The translations under genes and the position numbers were made by a program. 64,000 nt of DNA, taken from assembly GCF_947507565.1 (NCBI RefSeq), contig NC_089192.1:2104690-2168689 (forward strand), read 5' to 3'. Position 1 is the first letter of the stretch, and each line of letters opens with the position of its first letter. Below the pieces are notes generated by a model. It saw only the letters and a program-made list of their open reading frames with translations, was not told the origin of the DNA and ran no database searches. Positions 22,660-32,500 of this stretch are shown here, piece by piece. This DNA is from Oscarella lobularis. Taxonomy: Eukaryota; Porifera; Homoscleromorpha; Homosclerophorida; Oscarellidae.

Positions 22660-23065
22660 GTTTCGGCTATAATGGGATACTATCCAAAGCAGTTTCTCTA
22701 GATGCTGGTACCTTTTCGTGAGAGCGAGGCTCCCTATAAGGTGTCTCACGAAGAGATTCTCGTCTTTTGGCAACGTAACTAAGGTAAAGGTCGCGACGCG
22801 AGTTCACTATTCTGTTTGACGATATCCTAATTGCGTACACGTAGACGGGTCAGTCGACGCGTCTCAATCGTTCCTCATCGCCCAAGAGCCGAATTCATCC
22901 TTCGCCGTTTCGAAGCTCGTTTCTCCTCCGTCGTAGGTCGAATTCTTTTCTCCTTTGTTCCACCAAAAGCTAAAAGGTTGGTCTCCATTTGGCTAGAGTT
23001 GTGCGAGCGCGCGATTTTCAAAACGGCTCATGCGAGCCAAAATCCCGTGGCCCTAGTTATAGGGG
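22660..23065. repeat. Dispersed repeat family B, copy 1
   Basis: Shares a collinear series of blocks with 26370-26800: tctagatgctgg/tctagacgctgg, gtgaggctccct, aaggtgtctcacgaa, gtcgacgcgtc and catcgcccaagag. A fragment also lies at about 28268-28375. A 202-codon plus-strand frame across this copy is not open in the other copy. Confidence 0.6.
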
Positions 23066-23217
23066 CCTCATCATTCATTTCCTATTGGCCATCATGCGTA
23101 TCTTTGAATTATTATCAACGACATTTCAGCTTAGCTTTTACGAATCTTACCATGTTTAAAAATGACAAACAACGAGAGAGAAAAAGTTGTCATAAGCCCA
23201 AGTTAATCTTTGAACTT

Positions 23218-23576
23218 TCACCCTTGGGCTCTGCAGTTACACCAAGAATAACACCCAAGAAATCGAGGACATTGTATAAATCGCCGGTATCGTTTTTTAG
23301 CCTTCATTGGATAATTAATTATAGGCTAAACGTATTTTCTTTTCCTCTATCATACGATGTTGCGTCTTTCCGATTGAAGGCGATTGACATTCAGATTGCT
23401 GTCATCGTAATCGATTTGAAGTTTTTCGTCTACGGGTAACCTTAGGTGTGAAATGGGCGCCGATCTTCCGAAACGCATATAACGCAAAATTCGCTTGTCC
23501 TTGATCGGACTCGCGAATATTGAAAGTGAAAGACAAATGACGAAGATAGCGACTGTCACATCAGCTGTTTCGCCAT
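23218..23576 (-). pseudogene. Secreted prepropeptide 3, frameshifted in signal peptide
   Basis: The ATG at 23576 is followed by the same start as gene 1, but two extra bases before the hydrophobic core put a stop (TGA) at codon 7. Downstream the frame is intact: core AIFVICLSLSI, YMRFGR in the pro-region, a donor reduced to ATC|GTATGA, a 54-bp intron (23355-23302) and exon 2 (23301-23218) starting AKKRYRR with C-x5-C-x3-C-x-C and a terminal AQG that could serve as an amidation glycine. Either a recent pseudogene or an assembly error of two bases. The TATA box (23632-23639) is retained. Confidence 0.6.
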
Positions 23577-23837
23577 GATTGCAGCAAGGTTTTTTGATAC
23601 AGGGGTTTAGGTACCGGACTGAACATGAGTTCTTATATACTGTACAAGCGGAATCCCCTCTACTACCTGCGGTGGCTGGTGGAAATAATTAACTTTGCCA
23701 CGATGACTTCACGAAATAATTAACCTTTACCGCGATGACATCACGTTTAAGAGAATCACTTCATCGGATGTGAAGACACAACGTCTTGTTTATGTATAAC
23801 CCGTCCTCGATCACCTCAATGATACAGATGTTTGCCC

Positions 23838-23872
23838 GCGCAGGTTCGAATCCTGTCGACTACGCCGATTTG
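23838..23872 (+). other. tRNA 3'-half-like fragment
   Basis: The string gcaggttcgaatcctgt is a complete T-arm with box B (GGTTCGAATCC) and is followed by an acceptor-like gactacgcc. No D-arm or anticodon arm precedes it, since the sequence before belongs to the peptide-gene duplication. Likely a tRNA relic or the body of a tRNA-derived SINE. Confidence 0.35.
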
Positions 23873-24657
23873 TTGGTGTCGGAGCTCCTGAGTACGTTAG
23901 TCTATTAGACTATGTGCACGACAAATATGGGGAATATTTAGGGGCGTGCCTAAGGGTATGATAGGTGAGCTCCTTAATATTAACTAACATAGACCACAGG
24001 GTTAGCATCAACGGCATGTCACAGTAGATACTAGCAACTTGAACCTAAGAAATTGCTAACTGGAATATCGGCATCAGGAGCTCACCAAATAGAATGAAAG
24101 AGAGTTACGCTAGCCCACCGGAAGGCAAAACGGATGAGGCTCCTTTAGGGATTACTAGGACCACGAGTATTTTTCTCGCTGTGGCCGCTGTGAACATCGG
24201 GCGCTCGCGTAATTCACGCCATACGGAGATGAAATACACAATTTATCTCTACGCGAGTCCATGAACGCTATAATGTCCAATTCACTTAGTCGTAATAGTT
24301 ACGTTATTATTACATCCTCTTGACTTCGTCGTTCGGAGCTGTCACATAGCCAAAGTTTCAAACTATGTCCTGCTTGAGAGAGCTAGGCAGCATCTATCCG
24401 CCGCGAAGCCAGGTCAATCACGTTCCTTTCACGGAATTCTTGAAGCCAGTAGGAGGACCTTCGTTAAAATTTATAAGGAAGTTCAAAGGCCAACCGCAGA
24501 CGGGAAATTTAATGTTGCCTGACGTCAAAGGAGAGGAAGCTATCAGTATGACGTGTTTACACAGGGTGGTGATATCAAGGGTCGCTTCCGGCAGAGAAGT
24601 ACTAAAGGACGCACTCGATTGTCTAGACATAGAAATCAGACAGCCTTGACGAGACAG

Positions 24658-24974
24658 ATGTTTGTCGCTGCACTCTTTGCCTGCTCTCTGTTACTTTCAT
24701 CTTACGCAAGTCCTGCTCGCATCCCCCTTGCGCCAAGATTAGTAGTTATAGCAAGAAATCGATCTGGAAGAGACACTGAAAATCCTAGAGAAGTTCTATC
24801 TGATCGCCTTCATTTGCACCAACGCAACGCTGTAAAACATTTCAACATAGCTCCTATGCATACCATATACTGTATGTAACTCTGTCTTAGGCTGAACTAA
24901 GACGCCGTCGTACTTCAAATATCTGCTCTACGCTTTTATGTCGCTATATTGCCGCTTGTTACCCCTGCTTTTAA
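24658..24974 (+). CDS. Secreted prepropeptide 4 (divergent, opposite strand)
   Basis: Exon 1 (24658-24831) begins MFVAALFACSLLLSSYASP, a signal peptide ending in the same ASP as the other copies, and its pro-region ends in LHLHQRNA, matching LQLERRNI of gene 1. The phase 0 donor GCT|GTAAAA and a 59-bp intron (24832-24890, acceptor tctgtcttag) lead to exon 2 (24891-24974): AELRRRR, then a peptide with C-x4-C-x5-C-x2-C. Total 85 residues. It is the most diverged member, on the opposite strand. Upstream lies gacatagaaatcaga, which in genes 1 and 2 sits on the 3' side, so the copy probably arose with an inversion. No good TATA box is near. Confidence 0.6.
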
Positions 24975-26369
24975 AGCGGAAAGTGAACGATTGAGACCGA
25001 AGACTTTAGCTGAATGTTTTTTTGTTCCTTTTTGCACTTGTTCTGTGTGTGAAACAGCCAAAGCTAAGATCTTCACATAATCTTATAATACCACTTACTT
25101 AATTCAATCTGCAACCATATGGCATCAAGTCATGCGTGCAGTTGCAGGGCTGCCAAAATCGCACAGAATGTGTGAACAAACGTAGGTTGCCTGCGCGGAC
25201 GGTCGGAGTCAGGGTAGAGAGCACATGGTCTGTACCAAAGTACAGCCACAGAATCCGACTGCCAAAACCGACCAAAAACGACGCAGCGTCAGCAGACCGC
25301 GGGAATTCCACTCTGAAATTAAATTAACAGAATTGAAACGGTAAAAATAGCATACATGTACTGATTCTTCCCAACATGACGCACAGAGAAGCCGTGGAGT
25401 CCAGAAGAGAACTTCTAAGAGCAAACTACGTATTGGGGATAGTCCACGGCACGCCGTATGATTGGTGTCCGTCAGTCATTTAGGCTCGTCAGAAGCAACT
25501 TTCGAGCCTAAATCGCTGAAGAACACGAAAGACCTCCAATCACGCGGTACACCATGATCTATCTATATCAGTATACGTAGTAAATTTGATAACAATGCTA
25601 TTAGTCTTTGACATGCTGCCTTCGAGCTAGGATGCTCTATAGAAGGTCTTGCATTGAACCCAAATTGTCGTCTCCTGTAGATTCTAAGTGCGTGCATGAA
25701 AGCAATCAGTTAACTTATAGGTTTTGCGCTTTATCTTTGATCTAGGACAGCGACTTTGATTTAGCTGTGAAAGGGTTTCAGAAGACTAGCGCTAATTTGA
25801 CTTCAAGCAAGCCGTGACGTCCTGCTTGTCGCAAAGGCGATAAAGGCCTTCATGCGGTGTACTCGCTTTAGGCCAATTTACGCGGGTGCGTACAGTGCGC
25901 AAGAAAACGAGAGCGAAGAATTAAGTTCAACGGGCTTCTTATATAAGAGCTATCAAGAGCGAATGAAACCAACAGGTCGCTGAAGCATGGGCTGAAAGAC
26001 AAGTTAACGTCGACCACGTGACCTCGATTGACCAATTGGAAGAGAATCGATCGATCGAACGCACGTCAGAATCAGACGCGTCATCGTCAAGACGCGTAAA
26101 CGTGAGCTGAAAAAAAGCTTCAATCCTCTGCATGATCAGCCATTGGACGGGGAAATTCTCTGGGCGACGGCAACAGGATCTTCTCTGCTATCGACGGCAC
26201 AGGAAACATGCAAGAGCAACTTTGATAGACTGTCGTCCGCCCGACAGAGAAGATCTCGACACATTCGAAGAGATGAAGTCAGTAATGTCCGGGAAGTCTC
26301 CAACGTCCTTATCCGGGTAATAGTCAAAGAAAGTTGACCGTTTTGTCTGAATTTTTTCGAGAGACGCGC

Positions 26370-26800
26370 TTCCTCTACTGTGGGATGTTTCCCAAAGCAC
26401 TTTTTCTAGACGCTGGAACTTTTACGAAAAGGTGAGGCTCCCTAAGGTGTCTCACGAACAGTTTTCGCCTTGCGAAAGGTAGAAGGTAACGCTCGCGACG
26501 GGAGTTCTTTATTCCGTTTGACGGTAGCCTAATGGCCTACACTTAAACGGATGAGTCGACGCGTCATAGTGGTTCACCATCGCCCAAGAGTCGAATATAT
26601 CCGTCGCTGTTTCGAAGCTCGTCTCTCCTCCATCGTAAGTCAAATGCTTCCCTGCGTTACCCAAAGAAAAGCTAAAGGGTTGGTCTCCATATCTCGTGAA
26701 TTATGCGAGCGCGCGATGTTCACAACGGTCGCGGCGAGCAAATTACTCGTGGCCCCAGTGTTACTGAACCCCTAAAAGGGGCCTCACCCGTTTTCCGTTT
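26370..26800. repeat. Dispersed repeat family B, copy 2
   Basis: Collinear with 22660-23065. Ends in cctaaaaggggcctcacccgtttt, which also occurs near 28345. Confidence 0.6.
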
Positions 26801-26919
26801 CAATGGGCTAGCAGCGTCCCTCTCTTCGAATTTATATAGCTCTGTTTTATGTGTACGTTTTCAGGACATTGAAGACGTATCCTTAGGATGCAATATTTCC
26901 CTCCTCGACTATTGGAATT

Positions 26920-28160
26920 GCTTGGCGGCGTCTTCCCTTTTTTAGAATAGCAGCCGACGGCGTGAACGTTCCCAGCTTTGAGAGGACGTTATCAAACCAT
27001 GCGTTAGGTAAATTCAATCAATTAGGATCTCATGTGGCCTGGCCGTATCAAACGTTCGTCCCATTATCGTAACAGAGACTTGCCGCCTTTTTTGATGTCA
27101 CCGTGAAGATCTGGCCCTATATATAGAAAAGCATTTTAACGGCGGTCTTTCTCCCAAGCGCTTTCTACGCGGAGAATGCTTTTAGGAATACCCCCTCAGA
27201 TCGACAGATGGAGATTGCGGTTTTGTAATCTTCACTAACTGACGCAGTAAGTTTACATTCAATTATAAGTGAACGCGCGAAGAGTGTGCAAACTGCTTAT
27301 CTACGCAAGGGAACCTTTTAGGTAATGAAATTGTTGTTCTAGCCGCTTTTAGGAATACCCCCTCAGATCGACAGATGGAGATTGCGGCTTTGTAATCTTC
27401 ACTAACTGAAGCGGTAAGTTTACATTCATTCAATTATAAGTGAACGCGCGAAGAGTGTGCAAACCGCTTATCTGCGCAAGGGAACCTTTTAGGTAATGAA
27501 AGAGTTGTTCTAGCCGCATCTCATTTAGTGAGCAAACGCCCCGCGTCTATAGACGAACAACTAGCAAAGCCATGCCATCGAGTCTTCTTCGATCGTGTCT
27601 CGCCTCTATATGCTCATTCTGACAATTCTGTGTAAGCATGTAATGAAGCGGCTCACCTCTTCGCTATACGAGTTGTCAAAAGTATACGATGTCCACCAAG
27701 TTTTATTCTTCTCCTTTTTGCTTCTAGCGACGCTACACGGCTAGTACTCGCTGACTTTGTGGCGGATATAGGGCTTTGCTTCGCAAAAATGCGAGGTAAA
27801 CGTAGGAAAGAGCGTCAAAGAGATTTAAATCGAACAGAGCTGAATTGGAAAGCTCCGAAAAGAGCAAACACTATAATGAAGCAAGCAGCCTTGTTCATCT
27901 TCACCAGAACTTGGTTCAACTGAAAGGGCCTCTTTTTCTGAAGAAACGGACTCGAGGTGAAAGAGTGGGTAGAAAGTTGATCCTTTCTAAACATATTATG
28001 CCTTATAAGTACTTCCGGAAGTTTTGCCTCCTGCGGAGAGTATAATTAGTGGCAATCCCTGCACTTGGTCAGCCGGCCGGACGCGTGTCAAAAGGAAAAG
28101 ACCCTGTGCTAGCGCGTAGCTGTAGCAGCTTTGCATGATTGTGTCTTGGTGATGAAGCCA
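26920..28160. repeat. Dispersed repeat family A, copy 3
   Basis: Shares agcagccgacggcgtgaa, the caaacgccccgcgtctat block and the tail around gcctcctgcggagag with copies 1 and 2. Enlarged by the internal tandem duplication. Confidence 0.55.
27178..27518 (+). repeat. Tandem duplication, 2 x ~167 bp
   Basis: The unit starting gcttttaggaatacccc occurs at 27178 and again at 27345, with few differences (including a cattcatt expansion in the second). A recent local duplication inside repeat family A. Confidence 0.85.
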
Positions 28161-29191
28161 TGATGGCTTTTCACTCGTTCTCGATCTTCCTCGCACTAGC
28201 TATATTGGTTATCTAAGAGAGCGGCGCATACTGTGCTGAAGGCCTGAATCAATAAGCGGTGTTTATTATGCAACGGCGCAATGTTCACATGGTCGCGGCG
28301 AGCAAAAAATTCGTTAACCCTACTAGTAGTGATACAGAACCCCCAAAAGGGGCCTCACTCGTTTTGCGCTCCTATGCGCTAGCAACTATCTCAATGATTT
28401 TACCTGGGTGTGTAAAACTCTCTTTTGTATTGCATATGTTTTATTATAGCGTTCGTCTTGCTAGAGCGAATTCCTCGTGGAGCCTATACCTTGCTTCGAG
28501 GAGAGACTGAAATAGTCTCGCAAAACGATGAAGACCCTCAAGAACCATCGAAACGAAAATCATCAGGGAAGAGAGTGCCGCTGTCACCGATCTCTTGTAC
28601 TTTGCTCGCTTTCGTCCTTTTTCACGGAGATGACAGAACGAGCATCAGAGCTGCTGATAAACCATCTTTATTACATCTATGGATAAACAGTACTGTGCGC
28701 CGTATTGATATCTATGTACTGTATAATTTGGTGGCATCAACTTCGCCTAGTAGACAGAGTTTTTGGATCAACCTCTATAAGAGGTACAGAGACGAAACTA
28801 TCGACGTCTCGCCTTTTTTTTGCTAAATCCGGGAAGCCAGTGACGTAAGGTGGCAACGTTCTTTCCTGAAGTTCTTCTGTTCAGCGACGCTATACGCGGC
28901 TCCTCTTCGTGGAAGTTTCGTAATCTCAATTAACTTAACGCTGTTTTGAGGTAATAGAAAGCGTCATCCTGTCAGAGCAGCCAGGAAGCAGCCCGCTTGC
29001 CCAGCGGTAGTCTACTACCACTTCTCTCCCGTGCTCGGTCAGGCTTACATATCGTTGTTGCGTCTGTTCGCGGTTCTTGACGGCGCAAAAAGTGAGCATA
29101 AACGAGAACGAACACTGACCGCGCACGCTAGAGCAGTCACAATGTTTTTCTCTGACGTCATCAGAGAGGGAGGGCTCATTCGATTAGATGA

Positions 29192-29197
29192 TATATA
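29192..29197 (+). promoter_or_regulatory. TATA box of the ROCO gene
   Basis: TATATA about 60 bp before the ATG at 29252, the spacing seen in other genes of this window. Confidence 0.45.
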
Positions 29198-29251
29198 GAC
29201 AAGAGTCAGAGGGTCTGGCCTTCTATTCTTTGGCCAACAGCGCTGGTTGCC

Positions 29252-29546
29252 ATGTCGTCCGACTTCGATCCACTTTTCAAAGAAATAGTTCTCCCATCTG
29301 TACTACCTTTCTCCAGCTTATTTTCAGTGAACGCTGTGCTTTTGCACCAACTGCATGCTCAAGGACTGCTCCGTGCCGAGGAGCGAGACGAGCTACTGAA
29401 GATTAGTAAGGAATAACCGAATGAGGTTGTCCTTAGAAAGCTGATTGGCGACACTCTTCCTTCACACGGCGTCGGAACGTTTGATCGATTTGTGTCAGCC
29501 GTGGGCTCGAACCCTATTATAGGGTTTATCACCAAGAATTGGAAAG
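29252..29546 (+). CDS. First exon: CARD-like domain with in-frame stop
   Basis: The frame from 29252 encodes a helix-rich domain: LLHQLHAQGLLRAEERDELL, then (after the TAA) VVLRKLIGDTLPSHGVGTF and DRFVSAV, the pattern of a CARD (L-hydrophobic helix, a leucine-rich pair, then G-x-x-x-F-x-x-F). Codon 55 is TAA (29414-29416) inside this otherwise continuous domain. A donor (A|GTAAGG at 29406) and an acceptor (tgtgtcag at 29498) would remove 93 bases in frame, including the stop, but would also remove half of the domain. The exon ends AAAG|GTGAAT in phase 1, matching the micro-exons. Confidence 0.55.
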
Positions 29547-32500
29547 GTGAATGTGCTGGTCATGCATTCCTTGATGACTCCGCATACGGCATTGCCTTTT
29601 AGACAAGAAATCTGCAGGCACGGCTAAAATGGGTAAAATTTCTCTTCGACATTTGAACTAACGTGCGGACTCGTTCTCTTAGCCAAAGAATTGGCTGATT
29701 CTGGGGAAAGACTTGGTAATTGAACCGGACATTCTTGAACCGGACCGTGCTTGGACCCGTGCATGCTTTGACTCTAACCGCATCCTGTTTGTTCTGTCAT
29801 CGAAATGTCATCTAAGTTTAATACTCTCCTCCTCCTTCCTGCCTTCCTGTTAGTATATAGGAAGCTATTGCTGCATTTGCGTAGAGATAAAACGTGTATA
29901 GTACAGAAAATGTATTTTCAATAATGTTGCTTTAGGAGACATACTCAAAGGCGATTCAGGTTTAACATTGGAGGTGGAAGTCGGCGCCTAATTATTTATA
30001 TCTTCAGATATGAGATTGAGACTAAGAGCTGATTCTGATTTTGGTGAGAAAAGTCATATTTTTGGTTTCATATTTGGTTAATGTAAATATTTTAGGGCAA
30101 CTTGCGCTAATGAATCCAACGCTCTGTAAATAAAAGCAGGCTCTGAAATAAACTTGTATGTAGTAAATGTGTTTTCTTAGGCTACTATTTTGCTATGAAT
30201 CCTTCAGTTGGTAAATTTAATTAGACTATGAATTAATGAATGAAATAATTTGAAACTATTTAGCCGAAGAATGTGGTGTGCAGCCGAAAATTGGTTAGAT
30301 TCGCCAGTTTATCGAGACTTTTAATTAAACGACGATATTCTGTTAGCAAAACTCTTCGAAAATGTGCCTGAACTGCGTAAGTTTTTCTCATCCCTGAAGC
30401 AAAATAATAAACGTTACCTCAGGTAATGCGCTCGAAAGCGACAAAACCGTTGGTAAAATTTACATTTTGACATAATCCGCGCTGCAAGACGCTTCCTTTT
30501 AGAGAAGCTTTTCTTTGACGATCCTAATATAGGTGCGAGTTTGTGATTTTTTTTTAATAGTTGCTATTTTTTATAAATTAGGAAATATGCTTATTGATCT
30601 GCCACAGCTCGGTCAGACTTTTCTCACCCAAAGCAATTGTTTCTATATTTATTCTAAACCCAGGGTCGCTCTTCTTACGGCTACCAAAAATAGGCAAGAT
30701 ATAACGTAAAACAATTTTTAATTGTTTATTCCGGTTTGTAGCGAAATCGGTGGCATTTGATTCGGACTTAGGTTGTTGCTCATTCAGTGTCTGTTTTATT
30801 GTATTTAATTTTATTTATTTTACAGCAAGAAAACTTGCCGACGACCCACACGAAGGTAAGCTTTTTGTTCAATAAAATACCATTTCTGGGATCAAGTTGG
30901 TGTTAGAGCGAAGACTGGCGACAGCTATCTACGGTGAGCCTTCGAACGAATTACACGCATGCCGTGTCTGAAGCGAGTATCTTTTAGTTGTTGAGTACAG
31001 CAATAGCTATGAAGGAGGTAGAGAAAGTTTGTCTCTTTACGTTTGACTACCAAGTACTTTCTTATAGGGAAAGCTCTTGCTGAAAAGCATGTCATTGAAG
31101 GTACTGCTGCTGCTATTTAGACGCTACGTATTTGAAAGTAAAATTTTGTAGGTGGAATGAAGGCTGAAGACGGTGAATATCTCTGTATCCTAATATTCTC
31201 AATACAATTGCATGACCTCTTTCGTTGTAGCTTGGTTAGGGGCACCGGAGATCGGTACATTTTTGGAAACGTGTTTTCAAATGTAAAACTCTAATTATTT
31301 TGTAATTTGCAGGAAAAGAACTGGCTATGTTCATGACAAAAGGTATTTTAGCTATAGCTGTTTTTCTCACTTTCATAAACATAATGAAACAGAGAATTTG
31401 GTGAAGACGGAAGGCAAATACTCATCAGAATTTTGTTCGTCGCTTCGCATATACTTGTTTTTAGAAGTAGGCGATCAGCAAGCTACGATAACAGTACTAC
31501 TTTATTACAATAATTCCGAGCAGCAGCTAGAACCCTATATACTAGATTTTTAGTGAAAAGGGTTTTTGAGGTGCTGGCCAAGAAAGGTGCTATTTGTTAC
31601 GTTCACTGGGCTTTTCTTGTTTTTTACGTACAAATTTCAGCGAGAGAGTATGCTCACGATCCTGCAAGTGGTCAGTCTCCGAAATACATTTGAGTCGAAA
31701 ACATCTTTAAATAATTTTTTAGTTAAAGAGGGCGACCAACCAGAAGGAGGTCTTGTAAAATAACATATTTATGTTCAGCGTCTTACTTGAATATCTTGTA
31801 GTCGAGGCCTTTAAAGCTGGATCTGCTGCAAGTCAGCGATTTTAATTAAATTTTAGTTTGTTACTTGCTTAATTAAAGTTTTTTTAGCTGAACTTCTCTC
31901 TAGAGGTCCCAAATTACGTAATCACACTAAAGCTGTAGCAAACTGTAGCAGAATAAATTCTTATATTCTTTTTTGCATGGAACAGTGGAGGCGTTTTACA
32001 AAGATCCGGATATTGGTATGGTATTAAGCTGGGAGAATGGTGTCGCATATAATTGTAACTATTATTTAGTTGCACAAGTTCAAGACATTTTTGCTCTTGG
32101 TAAACAACAGTCACTAAAAAATAATGATGTATTTATTTTCATCTAGCAAGAGAAGGTAATGTTAAAGAACTAGGTATGTGACAATGAATGTACTTTACAT
32201 AAGAGAGAATTCATGCGATTTGGACTTATTCCTTCAGGCGATGCGCTTCAGAAACTTGTGTACGATGGAAGTAAGCTTTTTGTACAACAAAAACGTTTAT
32301 TGTAAATTAGCGTGTTTTATATAGTTAGGAAAGTTGCCGACACCCCGACATAAGTAAAGTAACCTTGCAAACGGAAAATGAATGTTTTAAAAATGCACTT
32401 GTCAATGCAGCGGGAACATTGTTCACACGAGTCCGTGCCAAGAAAGCATTCGATAAGGCAAAAGAAGAAGGACTAGTGACGGTGGTCAGAGCAAGGATTC

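Larger units (their letters stand above)
25000..29185. other. Repeat-rich stretch without a supported gene
   Basis: Contains repeat family B (26370-26800), family A (26920-28160) and the 167-bp tandem duplication (27178-27518). An imperfect hairpin is centred near 25497 (atttaggctcg / cgagcctaaat). The frames at 25.1-25.4, 26.1-26.4 and 28.4-28.8 kb have no domain or splice support. Confidence 0.5.

Noticed and set aside
22831-23439. 202-codon plus-strand frame
   Set aside because: Crosses from dispersed repeat B into the antisense of prepropeptide 3; not open in the other repeat copy.
28970-29060. tRNA gene around gcccagcggtag
   Set aside because: Box-A-like string only; no box B or cloverleaf pairing found.
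29188-29406. 72-codon frame starting upstream of the ROCO ATG
   Set aside because: Different phase from the CARD; its product has no features, and it begins before the TATA box.
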